Of a stretch of DNA of 59,171 nucleotides, positions 49,266 through 58,391 are shown piece after piece (positions within the stretch are counted from its first letter, which is position 1; each line of letters begins with the position of its first letter). Under the pieces are notes generated by a model. That model worked only from the letters and a program-made list of their open reading frames with translations, searched no databases and was not told where the DNA came from. Source of the stretch: Fuerstiella sp. Lineage in GTDB: Bacteria; Planctomycetota; Planctomycetia; Planctomycetales; Planctomycetaceae. The position numbers and the translations under genes were made by a program. Location: contig JABABI010000028.1 in assembly GCA_014238335.1 (NCBI GenBank), forward strand, positions 27,280 through 86,450, given 5' to 3'.

Positions 49266-49454
49266 TGTCGGTTCCGCTCGGACAACAACGCGGTGGGCCG
49301 GATCTGACCGCCAACGGTCTGACTCATACGACAGGTGGCGTGCCGGGCTGCGGACAGAGACTCCGTATCTCGGAAGGGATACAACCAAAGCTGACTGAAT
49401 GATCATGTTCACGGGAAATGAATTCAGAGACCAAAGGCGCGCTCACTAACAGAC

Positions 49455-51827
49455 ATGGCTCGGCGAAGACATCAAAACGCGATATCGCTGTTTCCCTTTC
49501 TTGCAGTCCTTGTCTGCACGATGGGAGCGTTGATCCTATTGCTGCTGGTCACGACCAGACGCATTCGTAACGATCAGCGTGATGCTCAGCTGGCCCAGGT
49601 CGATGACAACCCGTCAAAGCCGATAATGTTTCAGGATTCCCCTGCAACCGATTCCGAAAACGCCGTGAAACCAGCAGGGAACCCCACGACAGCTGAAGAA
49701 ACGTCTGACCAGGCAGCGTTGGTGATGACTCCCGGGGACGATGCCGTCGCCGACAGCCGGAATGCCCCTGGCGCAACATCCGATCGTGCCGGCGACACGT
49801 CCCGGCAGGCTAAGATCCAGGAACTTGAGCAATTGTTGGCGTCAGAATCGGCGCGGCATCAGGCGCTCAGGCAGCAGCTGCAAAACGCAAAAGATGAACT
49901 GAAATCCTATTCGATTAAGAAAGACGACTATCAGTCGGAAATGAAAGAAATTGCCGCATTAAGAACGCAGGAAACGAAGCTCGCAGATGAACTTGATCGC
50001 AGAAAGCAGAATCTGGCTCAGCTTAAATCGGCACTCGAATTGAGTTCGAAAAAAACCGAACAGGCAGAGGAAATCCTGTCGTCACGCGAGTCAGCTCTCG
50101 TCAACCTGCGGCGAATCGCCGAGAACGCGGAACGACAGACACAATCTGCGGGCACCGATCAGACGGTCGTTGACTTTACAAACAGCACCGGAACTCAGCG
50201 TTCGCCTATTCTGATTGACGTTTCCAAGCAAGGGTTCGGGTTTCTGCCAGCGGGAATCAAGATAACGGCCGCGAACATGCAGGGCTTTCCCGCGAACGAC
50301 AACCCGCTGATCTCAGGAGTTCTGAGTCTGCACGATATTCGACATGGCCGATCCCTGTCGATAAAACCCTACGTCCTGTTGCTGGTGCGTCCCAACGGCA
50401 GCCTTCCCTTCTATGCCGCTCAGCGATTCCTGACAGCGGCTGACATTCATTTTGGCTACGAGTTGATCGAACAGGAAAAACACATTTCCGCCGGCGCTGC
50501 GGATGCTGCCGAACGCAAAGCACTACGTGAAGCCGTGCTGGCGGCACTGACACGCCGACAAAATCTTTATGGCGGTTTAGGGAATCGAATTCAAACACTG
50601 ACTGATCCGCGAATGAAGCCAAAGTCACGACAGGCGCGAGTGCTGCCGGATGGGCGAGTTCTGATCGGTGATGAAGCCGCTGGCGATGCACGCGACGGGA
50701 GGTTCTATGCCGGCGGTGAAGCACCGCCCCCGCAGCATCTGCGTTCCGCAAGGCCATCACGACAATCCAGCGATCCGAACGAACTGTTGGGCCGCCACAA
50801 CGAATATTCGAATTCAGACTCAGCAACGGATGACTGGGCGTCAGAATTTGATTCCGCTGCGAGCGATTCCGTGGCCGCTCAGCCAAACCTGCCACAGGCA
50901 GAGCGCCACGGAAACGACGACGTTGCGATTGTCCCGCGAACGACCGTTGACGGCGGAAGTGGCGCAGCGTCAGAAACTGAACGATCCGAATTCGCCGAAC
51001 TCAACAGCGCCGAGACGCAGCGTGCTCATTCGAAACGACGCCTTCTGCAGAGTGCCGAAGAAATTAGTGATGGCACTTCCACTGCACCGCCGAAAGGCAG
51101 TCTACCCAGTCACGACATACAGCGACGCGATGGTATTGATCCCGCAGCCCCGTCCGGCTGGCCGATGTCGGAGTACGCACACTCCGAGTCGGCAACCCGC
51201 ACAGCCGGACCGGCTGGGGATCCTGCACTGGCGGACATCGCGAAAAACATCCCGGGCGTAAGCCGTGCCATGATCGAAACGGGACGTCCTGGAACACCTT
51301 CCGACGTCTCCGGCGCAGGGCCCAGGCCTAACCCCTTCCTGCAGCAGCTGTTGAGCCAGGGGCAGTCGCAGGCACATTCCGGGTTGGTCAGTCGCGTGCC
51401 CGTTACGGTGTTTATTGATGCGACCGGCTTAACGGTCGGAGCTGCGGACACCATCGATACAACAGGCTGGGACATCGACAGGATCGTGGCTGCAACGCTG
51501 CAGGGACTTTCGCGTGAAATTGAATTTGCGCCGCGCATCAGCGACAGTCGTTCGCTGCCCATGGTCCGGTTTATTGTAAGTCCGGGCGCGAGCCTGCTGC
51601 AGTTGCAGCTGGCGGCACAGTTACGCCGGACCGGTATTCCGTGTTCCGCAGTGACTGTCGACAGGTCGTATTCTCAGACTCGGCCGCTGTTTGAAGGGCG
51701 ACTTGATGCCCGGGAACACGATTCCCGGTCGGATCCCGATGTGACCAGCGATGGTGCACCAGCAGAGCTCGTGCTCCCCCCCGGAATTCTGCGTCCGCCA
51801 CGTCGTGATCGGAGGCTTGCCATATGA
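49455..51827 (+). CDS. ExbD-like single-helix partner 1, coiled coil, aspartate replaced
   Basis: A 790-residue protein with one helix at about residues 12-34 (SLFPFLAVLVCTMGALILLL) directly after a basic N-terminus. It is followed by a coiled coil at about 118-225, a small folded domain at about 245-350 (SPILIDVSKQGFGFLPAGIK, IKPYVLLLVRPNGSLPFYAA), a long Ser/Asp/Ala-rich linker at about 395-640 and a C-terminal domain (VPVTVFIDATGLTVGAADTI). The helix aligns with ExbD/TolR/MotB helices (pattern PF-hydrophobic-D), but the expected aspartate is Ala17. The stop overlaps the next start (ATGA). I do not recognise a named family. Together with its neighbours it looks like a stator component. Confidence 0.75.
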   Translation: MARRRHQNAISLFPFLAVLVCTMGALILLLLVTTRRIRNDQRDAQLAQVDDNPSKPIMFQDSPATDSENAVKPAGNPTTAEETSDQAALVMTPGDDAVADSRNAPGATSDRAGDTSRQAKIQELEQLLASESARHQALRQQLQNAKDELKSYSIKKDDYQSEMKEIAALRTQETKLADELDRRKQNLAQLKSALELSSKKTEQAEEILSSRESALVNLRRIAENAERQTQSAGTDQTVVDFTNSTGTQRSPILIDVSKQGFGFLPAGIKITAANMQGFPANDNPLISGVLSLHDIRHGRSLSIKPYVLLLVRPNGSLPFYAAQRFLTAADIHFGYELIEQEKHISAGAADAAERKALREAVLAALTRRQNLYGGLGNRIQTLTDPRMKPKSRQARVLPDGRVLIGDEAAGDARDGRFYAGGEAPPPQHLRSARPSRQSSDPNELLGRHNEYSNSDSATDDWASEFDSAASDSVAAQPNLPQAERHGNDDVAIVPRTTVDGGSGAASETERSEFAELNSAETQRAHSKRRLLQSAEEISDGTSTAPPKGSLPSHDIQRRDGIDPAAPSGWPMSEYAHSESATRTAGPAGDPALADIAKNIPGVSRAMIETGRPGTPSDVSGAGPRPNPFLQQLLSQGQSQAHSGLVSRVPVTVFIDATGLTVGAADTIDTTGWDIDRIVAATLQGLSREIEFAPRISDSRSLPMVRFIVSPGASLLQLQLAAQLRRTGIPCSAVTVDRSYSQTRPLFEGRLDAREHDSRSDPDVTSDGAPAELVLPPGILRPPRRDRRLAI

Positions 51828-53107
51828 GTCGTCGAAGAAGCAATGGTGATCAGGAATTTGGTTCTGATTCATTTCTGGACATTATCGCCAACATCGTGGG
51901 TATTCTGATCATTCTTATCGTGGTAGCCGGTTTGAAAGTGGCTCGCCAGCCGGCAGTGGCGGCCTCGGCAGATTCGTCCACCTCGACCGCTGCGATCGAC
52001 ACGGAGCTGGCTTCGTTTGACCTGGGCGCTGCGGCAGTCGACGAGCCCGATTCGTCGGACATGAATCCCGTGGTCCTCAACATCGCTGGCGGCAGGAAAA
52101 CCGAACATCCGGTCCTGTCCCCGGATCCGTTTCATGATGGGCCGGCAGTTTCTGACGACGTTGGTCAATCAGCGGCCGTTCCCGCAACACCCGACTTTGA
52201 CGAACAGGTCCGGAGCCTGTCACTGGAACTGACAACGGCAGAGGTGAATACGGCAACATCTGAAGCAGAGTTACAGCAGCTGCTTGTCATGCTGAAACTG
52301 CAGCGCGGGAACGAACAACTTCAGCAGACTCGGCTGCAGGGAATCAGTCAGCAACGAACCGAATTGACTGACTCAATAGTGGCTCTGGCCGAGTCCGTCG
52401 GGGCAGCCGACGGAAACGTTGCAGCGTTTGAGTCCACCCTCACGTCACTAAACAGCCGTCAGACGTATGTCACAGATGCGTTGAAGCAGATCGGACAGGA
52501 GACACAGCGGCTAAGCGAAGTTCTTGGAGCCGTGGAACAACAGCAGACCGTGGCGGACCGTCTGCTTCATCGACTGTCGCCGGTGGGAAGTGCGGTCACC
52601 GACGGTGAAATTCATTTTCGTCTCAGCGGTGCTCGAATTGCCCACATCCCTCTTGAGCCACTTCTGGACCGATTGAAAGCACAGGTCTCTGCTCGGCGCG
52701 GTGTCGTGATGAGATTTCACCGTTACGAGGGCGTCATCGGACCCATTGGCGGATTCCACATGAAGTACACCGTGGAACGACAAACCGTCTCGCCTCTGCA
52801 GGCACTGCAGTACGGGCAAAACGCTTACCGAGTGAGCGTCTCTCGCTGGTCGATTCTGCCCGCGGCAACGCTGGAGGCCGAATCGGTGGAGGCCGCTATG
52901 CGAGTCGGCTCGCGAATGCGGCAGATCATGGAAGCAACCGACCCGGACACCGTGATTACCGTGTGGCTGTACCCCGACGACTTTCAGCACTTTGGTCGGA
53001 TCCGTGAATTCGCTCACGGCCTCAATTTAAGAGTTGCCGCGCGTCCACTGCCGAACGGGACACCCATTGCCGGTTCCCCCAATGGAAGCCGTTCCACGTC
53101 GCAGTGA
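51824..53107 (+). CDS. ExbD-like single-helix partner 2, coiled coil, aspartate retained
   Basis: A 427-residue protein. The N-terminus SFLDIIANIVGILIILIVVA (residues 16-35) has Asp19 at the position of the proton-carrying aspartate of ExbD, TolR and MotB (compare PFIDVMLVLLIIF). A coiled coil follows at about 125-245 (EAELQQLLVMLKLQRGNEQL), then a folded C-terminal domain with RRGVVMRFHRYEGVIG and VITVWLYPDDFQHFGRIREF, ending NLRVAARPLPNGTPIAGSPN. There is no OmpA-like peptidoglycan-binding motif. The four-base overlap with the upstream gene implies fixed stoichiometry. Predicted role: the ion-binding partner of the MotA/ExbB-type channel protein; the driven process is unknown. Confidence 0.78.
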   Translation: MSRRRSNGDQEFGSDSFLDIIANIVGILIILIVVAGLKVARQPAVAASADSSTSTAAIDTELASFDLGAAAVDEPDSSDMNPVVLNIAGGRKTEHPVLSPDPFHDGPAVSDDVGQSAAVPATPDFDEQVRSLSLELTTAEVNTATSEAELQQLLVMLKLQRGNEQLQQTRLQGISQQRTELTDSIVALAESVGAADGNVAAFESTLTSLNSRQTYVTDALKQIGQETQRLSEVLGAVEQQQTVADRLLHRLSPVGSAVTDGEIHFRLSGARIAHIPLEPLLDRLKAQVSARRGVVMRFHRYEGVIGPIGGFHMKYTVERQTVSPLQALQYGQNAYRVSVSRWSILPAATLEAESVEAAMRVGSRMRQIMEATDPDTVITVWLYPDDFQHFGRIREFAHGLNLRVAARPLPNGTPIAGSPNGSRSTSQ

Positions 53108-53465
53108 ATCGCACCTGTTCCGGACGAACCACCGTCCCGCAGTTGTCAGACTGTCGACGATCCATTCCCACTGCCATTCCGTTACTGCACCCCACGTCGT
53201 GAGTGCAGTCACCGAACGTTGTGAAACTGAAAGAGTGGCGGGTGGTTGCAACGAAAAACGAAGGACACCCCGGGGCTTCCTTCGCAGGCTCAGTCCAGCC
53301 TCCGGCCACCCACCAATCCGAGACTGCACTCCCGATGTCGTCGGGCACAGCATGGAGACTGACATCGCGTATCGGCATATGGTACAATGCCGCAAGCATT
53401 TCATGCCTTGTCTGTCTCGTCCAGTTCCGCGTCGGCCGCAAACAAAAGTGACGAGTACTTAACTG
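53108..53465. other. Intergenic region, no gene recognised
   Basis: Open frames on both strands in this stretch overlap each other and show no domain. No terminator with a T-run was found after the partner-2 gene. Confidence 0.45.
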
Positions 53466-54284
53466 ATGTATCACCTCCGCGTCTTCTTCACCTTCTTTCG
53501 CAATGCTTTAATTCGCGAGATGATGTTTCAGGGCAACTTCCTGATTCAGATCATCACGCGGGCCTTCTGGTTTTTCGCTCAGGTCGCCTTATTTGAGATT
53601 ATTTTCTCGAAGGTGCCGGAAATTAACGGCTGGTCCCAGGATCAATACTTCGCCTTTATGGCGACGGGAATGCTGATCAACGGAATCGTGGAAACGTTCT
53701 TCATGCCGAACTGCGCCAATTTGAGTGAGCAGATTCGAACCGGGCGACTGGACTTTGTCCTGGTCAAGCCCGTCGACAGTCAGTTTCTGGTGTCACTCGA
53801 ACGCATCAATCTGGCGATGCTTAGCCAGGTCGTACTGGCATTGGGATTATTGACACGTTCGCTGTGGAGAATCGGTGAACCACTGAGCGTTCTGCAGGTC
53901 AGCGCCTTTCTGTTTTACGTTGCGCTGGGCGTGACGTTTTTTTACTCGATGATGATCGTGACGGCGTGTTCCAGTATATTTCTGGGACGGAATCAAGGGC
54001 TGTATGACTTCTGGTTTTACATCACTGTGTTTGCCAGATACCCGCGCAGCATTTACGACGGACGCGATGATTCGCGTTTTGAGGCGGGTGAAATACTGCA
54101 GTGTGGCTTCTCGTATGTCATGCCCATCCTGCTGGTGGTGACCGTGCCCGCTCGAGTTATCGTGAACACTCTTGAGCAAACGCACTGGGCTGTTGTATCT
54201 GTGCTGGCTGCCGCAGCAGGAATGCTGATCGCTCGCGCGGTGTTCCGCTGGTCGCTCAATCACTACCGCAGCGCCAGCAGTTAA
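53466..54284 (+). CDS. ABC-2 family transporter permease (ABC2_membrane_6/DUF990 type)
   Basis: A 272-residue membrane protein with about six helices. The pattern YHLRVFFTFFRNALIREMMF at the start, IRTGRLDFVLVKPVDSQFLV and ARYPRSIYDGRDD near residue 195 are typical of the ABC-2 permeases that work in pairs with an ATPase. No ATPase gene and no second permease are in the neighbourhood, so its partners must lie elsewhere or it is an orphan. Substrate unknown. Confidence 0.88.
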   Translation: MYHLRVFFTFFRNALIREMMFQGNFLIQIITRAFWFFAQVALFEIIFSKVPEINGWSQDQYFAFMATGMLINGIVETFFMPNCANLSEQIRTGRLDFVLVKPVDSQFLVSLERINLAMLSQVVLALGLLTRSLWRIGEPLSVLQVSAFLFYVALGVTFFYSMMIVTACSSIFLGRNQGLYDFWFYITVFARYPRSIYDGRDDSRFEAGEILQCGFSYVMPILLVVTVPARVIVNTLEQTHWAVVSVLAAAAGMLIARAVFRWSLNHYRSASS

Positions 54285-54628
54285 CGCCCGCAGAGTTGGT
54301 GTCACTGCTCCGACGAATTCTGCCGGACTTTGCCTGACCTTATCGGCAGGTTTCGCCGTCTGTTGCGCAGATGCCGCCGACGTACCGACGCTGCGGCCAT
54401 ACGCTGTACCCTGCAACGTCAAAATCAGCGTGTCAGGGTGCGATTTGGTCTGCCGCAACAGTTACTGCGGGGATATGTTGCGGAACCAAGATGGTCAGAG
54501 GAACCAGTACTCATTCGAGTCTGCCGACCAAAAGCATTCTGAGTCATACAATTTTGCTGGTCATTGTCGCTGCGGCGATGCTCATACAGTGCGCCCGGAA
54601 AACTCTATTCATATCCAAGGAATTCCAA
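54285..54628. other. Region before the epimerase start, possibly partly coding
   Basis: The frame of the downstream gene is open from 54371, with ATGs at 54371, 54491 and 54578. The residues encoded are cysteine-rich and not epimerase-like until a hydrophobic stretch (ILLVIVAAAMLIQ) near 54550-54590. The best ribosome site (AAGGA) precedes GTG at 54629, so this stretch is treated as non-coding. Confidence 0.4.
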
Positions 54629-56233
54629 GTGGGCAGACGAACCTCCGTCAAACAGGATTCCCTCGTCAGCGCATTCCGTTTTCGTCTGTTCGGTTCGGCA
54701 GGATGGACGGCGGTTGCGTCTCGGATGAGTGTTGACTTCACGATCGCCAATCTTGCGCTGATTGCAGCGTCATTGTGTCGTCTGTTCACCAATCATCAGT
54801 TGTCATCAGCGGACCCGATTGGAGCAGTCGCTGAACGGGTTAACTCAACCTATCTGATGAATGCCGCCTGGTTCTGCCTGACGGCCATCGCTCTGCTGGC
54901 GCTAACCGGCGTCTACCGCCCGGTGCCCAGCGGTCGCTTGCCCGACAGATTGATCGCCACCGCCAAATCGTGTGTGGCAGGATTCATTCTGCACTTTTGC
55001 TTTGGCAGTCTTGTTCTGGGACGTCCGCTGCCGGCCTTGGAACTGGGAATCCCGGCGTGGTCGATGCTCTTCGCGGGCGTCGCTCTGGTACGAGGCTCAC
55101 GCTATTCGATCTCGTCATGGTTTCATCTGATACCGAAGACTGAATCGCGCGGAGTGGCGCATATTGAATCCGTTCTGGTCGTGGGCGGTGCCGGTTACGT
55201 CGGCTCGGAACTTGTGCGACAGCTGCTGAATTCCGGCTACCGGGTACGAGTGCTGGATCTGCAGCTGTTCGGACTGGACCCTCTGCAGGAACTGCTTACC
55301 AACAAACGCCTGCAGGTTCAGAAGGGTGACTTCCGAAACATTGAACACGTGACCAAGGCGTTTCGAGACATGGATGCCGTCGTGCACCTTGCCGCGATCG
55401 TTGGTGACCCGGCCTGTGCGATTGACGAGGACACGACCATTGCGGTCAATTATCAAGCTGCCAGAATGATGGCCCAGCTGGCTCGAGCCAACGGTATTTC
55501 TCGCTTCGTGTTTGCGTCCACCTGCAGTGTCTACGGTGCGTCTGATGGAGTTGGCGAGATCAGTGAAAATGGCACTCTGAATCCCGTCTCACTGTATGCA
55601 ACCACCAAAATTGATGCCGAACAGGCACTGATGGAAACGGCTGACGAGTGTTTTCAGCCGACCATGCTGCGTTTCGGGACGGCCTACGGTCTGTCGCATC
55701 GACCGCGTTTTGATCTGGTTGCCAATCTCTTTAGCGCAAAAGCCGTGAGTGATGGCGAGATCTGTGTCTTCAATGGACATTATGCTCGTCCCTTCATCCA
55801 CGTACGAGATATGGCTCGCGCCTGCCACGCGTGTCTGGAAGCACCATTGCATCGTGTGGGCAGCGAGATCTTCAACGTCGGTGACGAAAGCCAGAATTAT
55901 ACAATCAGCGAGCTTGGGCAAATGGTTGCCGCACACGTGCCAGGGACAACGGTCAAAGAGGAATGCGATGACAGCGATCCACGCAGCTATCGTGTTTCGT
56001 TTGCCAAGATTCGCACCGTTCTGGACTTTGAGGCCAGCATTGACGTGTCTGAAGGAGTTCGAGAAATGGTGGAAGCTGTGCAGGATGGAAGAATCGGCGA
56101 CTGGCACGATCCGATCTACAGCAATCAGATGCAGATGCAGGAATACGGCCTGCAGGTACTGAAGTTTCCGACAGCCCGGCCGTCAGATATCGACATGCCC
56201 GCGACGTCTGAGTTTCTCCGCCGCGCTGCGTGA
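54629..56233 (+). CDS. NAD-dependent epimerase/dehydratase with N-terminal membrane region
   Basis: A 534-residue protein from the GTG at 54629 (start uncertain). The first 170 residues hold about four hydrophobic segments (FTIANLALIAASLCRLF, NAAWFCLTAIALLALTGVY, AGFILHFCFGSLVL, WSMLFAGVALVRGS), resembling the membrane part of CapD/PglF or polyisoprenyl-phosphate sugar transferases. The rest is an extended short-chain dehydrogenase: VLVVGGAGYVGSELVRQLL nucleotide motif, VVHLAAIVGDP, VFASTCSVYG and the catalytic YATTK. It probably modifies a nucleotide sugar at the membrane for surface polysaccharide. The combination differs from true CapD, whose catalytic part is another subfamily. No glycosyltransferase gene is adjacent. 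Confidence 0.8.
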   Translation: MGRRTSVKQDSLVSAFRFRLFGSAGWTAVASRMSVDFTIANLALIAASLCRLFTNHQLSSADPIGAVAERVNSTYLMNAAWFCLTAIALLALTGVYRPVPSGRLPDRLIATAKSCVAGFILHFCFGSLVLGRPLPALELGIPAWSMLFAGVALVRGSRYSISSWFHLIPKTESRGVAHIESVLVVGGAGYVGSELVRQLLNSGYRVRVLDLQLFGLDPLQELLTNKRLQVQKGDFRNIEHVTKAFRDMDAVVHLAAIVGDPACAIDEDTTIAVNYQAARMMAQLARANGISRFVFASTCSVYGASDGVGEISENGTLNPVSLYATTKIDAEQALMETADECFQPTMLRFGTAYGLSHRPRFDLVANLFSAKAVSDGEICVFNGHYARPFIHVRDMARACHACLEAPLHRVGSEIFNVGDESQNYTISELGQMVAAHVPGTTVKEECDDSDPRSYRVSFAKIRTVLDFEASIDVSEGVREMVEAVQDGRIGDWHDPIYSNQMQMQEYGLQVLKFPTARPSDIDMPATSEFLRRAA

Positions 56234-56251
56234 CGCCTGCGTTGAGTGGGG

Positions 56252-56674
56252 TCAGCGTTCCAGTCGAAATCCGCGAGGCAGCAGATTAGACAGCAACACG
56301 GTTTCCGGTGCGGCCTCTGTGCCGGCGTTCAGATCGTCAATCAAGACTGTCATCGACGGGTTAAATTCGTACAGAAACTGCCGGCATGTTCCGCACGGGA
56401 TCGGAGTTCCCGTCAGCGAAATGCAAACCGCCACGATATCCTGCTGCCCGGTTGCAATCGCGGCACAGGCTGCCGCACGTTCTGCACAGATCGTGAGTCC
56501 GTACGAAGCGTTTTCGACATTGCAGCCGGAAAAAATGTCACCCGCTTTCGTCAGTACCGCTGCGCCAACAGTGAATTCCGAATACGGCGCATAGGCATTG
56601 GATCGGGCGTCGCGCGCTGCCGCGACCAAACTTTTCCATTGAACGGGAAGGGCTGCGTGAGAGCCATCAGTCAT
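56252..56674 (-). CDS. cdd: Cytidine deaminase
   Basis: A 140-residue homotetrameric-type cytidine deaminase of pyrimidine salvage (cytidine to uridine). Zinc ligands and catalytic glutamate are visible: Cys63 and Glu65 in LTICAERAA, Cys94 and Cys97 in PCGTCRQF. The substrate-binding AYAPYSEFTVGAAV is present. The ATG at 56674 has GGAGAG upstream; the open frame extends 97 codons further but crosses the repeat at 56713-56798 and is rejected. It is tail to tail with the epimerase gene. Confidence 0.95.
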   Translation of the reverse strand: MTDGSHAALPVQWKSLVAAARDARSNAYAPYSEFTVGAAVLTKAGDIFSGCNVENASYGLTICAERAAACAAIATGQQDIVAVCISLTGTPIPCGTCRQFLYEFNPSMTVLIDDLNAGTEAAPETVLLSNLLPRGFRLER

Positions 56675-56712
56675 TGAACTCTCTCCATCGTGTGAGTCGT
56701 AACCATCAGACC

Positions 56713-56798
56713 CACAGATTACACAGATGGCACAGATTTTGCGCGGACGCGAGACAAGGGCACGTTGAGATTCTTCCCTGCAAGCTGTGTAATCTGTG
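56713..56798. repeat. MITE-like inverted repeat with CACAGAT units
   Basis: A perfect 14-bp terminal inverted repeat (CACAGATTACACAG at 56713-56726, CTGTGTAATCTGTG at 56785-56798) encloses 58 bases. The left end has three CACAGAT units in a row. Dispersed CACAGATTA-type repeats are known from several bacterial phyla, so this is probably one copy of such a family. Confidence 0.65.
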
Positions 56799-56830
56799 CC
56801 AACATTCCGCGATCGCCTCAGCAATAGTTC

Positions 56831-58384
56831 GTGATGCGCCAGCCTGTACGGTACTATAGTCTGCCAATCGCATTTCTTCCCACCGCTGGCTTCCTTGCCT
56901 CTGAACAGATCGTATTCACCGTGGCTGAAACCTACCGTTTGCAAAAACCCGCCAATCCAGGACAAACACCGCCGACTGCCAGGGCGACTTCGACGGAGAA
57001 AGTTGCGTCTCCTGCGCCACCAAAACGTCTTGTGTCACTGGATGCCTATCGGGGCTTCATCATGACGATGCTGGCTGCGACTGGTTTCGGCATCTTCCGT
57101 TTTGCAAAGTTGAAATCGGATAATTCTGTCTGGCAAACCTGGGACTACGAAACATTTCAGCAATTGAAACCTCACTTTACCCATCCGGCGTGGGAAAGCA
57201 TCACAGGTTGGGGCGGAGTTTCGTTCTGGGATCTGATTCAACCAGCGTTCATGTTTATCGTCGGTGTGGCGATGCCGTTTTCGTATGCTCGACGTGGTGC
57301 GATGGGCAGTTCAAATAGTCGCCGACTGTTTCATGCTGTATTTCGAGCCATCATCCTTACTCTGATGGGCGTGTTTCTGGCATCGCAAAGTTCCGTCGCG
57401 ACCGAATGGATCTTCACCAACGTGCTGGCGCAGATAGGGCTGGGTTATGTTTTTGCTTACCTGCTGCTGGGGCGTTCGACATCAGTTCAACTGGGGGCAC
57501 TGGCGATGATTCTGGTGGGGTACTGGGGCTTCTTTTTCTGCAATCCTCCGCCCGCCAACTACGCAGCCGTCGAGGCGTTCAATGAAGACGGCCAGGTCTA
57601 CGAAGAGAAATTTGCCGCGTGGTCAAAGAACGCGAACGCGGGTCATTTTTTTGATCTATGGTTTCTGAACCTGCTGCGAAATCCTGCAGATGCTTTGCCC
57701 GCCGCTGACAATGCTGGCGAAATCGCTGGTCCCTCCGACGTCGACGACACTGACGCAGAAGACGTCGCCCTCACGGTTGGCGGTGCAGCAGCAGAACAGG
57801 GACTGCTGCGCAAGTGGCTGTTTTCCAATCCGGAACGGCATACCCACAATCAAGGCGGTTATCAGACGCTCAATTTCATTCCGTCGATTGCGACGACGCT
57901 GCTGGGTATTCTGTGTGGACAGCTGTTGATGGGGCGTGACAGTACCGGTAGAAAGCTGGCAACACTGATTGTGGCAGGTGCTGTCTGCTTTGCTCTGGGC
58001 ATCCTTGCTCACCACACCGTCTGCCCGATTGTGAAACGTATCTGGACGCCCAGCTGGGTGCTGTTCAGCGGCGGCTATGTGATGTGGATGCTGGCCGCGT
58101 TCTATCTGGTATTCGATGTTCTTCCGCTGCGAATACTTGCGTTTCCGCTGGTCGTTGTCGGCATGAATTCCATCGTCATGTACATGCTGGGGCAGCTACT
58201 GCAGACATGGGTCGGGCAGCAGATTGTGCGGACACATTTCGCGGGCCTGTTGTCGGCGTTCTTTGGCGAAGGCTGTCTTGAACCAGGCGGTATCGGGGAC
58301 ATGCTGCTTCCGACAGCGACCTTTGTTGTGTTCTGGCTAATCGCGTTCTGGATGTACCGAAATCGTTACTTCGTGCGAGTATGA
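56831..58384 (+). CDS. DUF5009/HGSNAT-like membrane acyltransferase
   Basis: The frame is 517 residues. It contains RLVSLDAYRGFIMTMLAATG, the opening motif of the heparan-alpha-glucosaminide N-acetyltransferase-like/DUF5009 family, then WDLIQPAFMFIVGVAMPFSY, about ten membrane helices and WVLFSGGYVMWMLAAFYLVF. A polar stretch of about 100 residues (about 235-340, with an acidic DVDDTDAEDVA segment) interrupts the membrane part. Start uncertain: neither the ATG at 56831 nor a GTG at 56921 has a clear ribosome site, and the later one removes an odd hydrophobic N-terminus. Family members acetylate sugars at the membrane; the substrate here is unknown. Confidence 0.82.
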   Translation: MMRQPVRYYSLPIAFLPTAGFLASEQIVFTVAETYRLQKPANPGQTPPTARATSTEKVASPAPPKRLVSLDAYRGFIMTMLAATGFGIFRFAKLKSDNSVWQTWDYETFQQLKPHFTHPAWESITGWGGVSFWDLIQPAFMFIVGVAMPFSYARRGAMGSSNSRRLFHAVFRAIILTLMGVFLASQSSVATEWIFTNVLAQIGLGYVFAYLLLGRSTSVQLGALAMILVGYWGFFFCNPPPANYAAVEAFNEDGQVYEEKFAAWSKNANAGHFFDLWFLNLLRNPADALPAADNAGEIAGPSDVDDTDAEDVALTVGGAAAEQGLLRKWLFSNPERHTHNQGGYQTLNFIPSIATTLLGILCGQLLMGRDSTGRKLATLIVAGAVCFALGILAHHTVCPIVKRIWTPSWVLFSGGYVMWMLAAFYLVFDVLPLRILAFPLVVVGMNSIVMYMLGQLLQTWVGQQIVRTHFAGLLSAFFGEGCLEPGGIGDMLLPTATFVVFWLIAFWMYRNRYFVRV

Positions 58385-58391
58385 AGATCAG

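Noticed and set aside
47949..53107. Zorya anti-phage system
   Set aside because: The first protein resembles ZorA in having a tailed MotA-like channel, but the partners lack the OmpA-like domain of ZorB and there is no ZorC, ZorD helicase or ZorE nearby.
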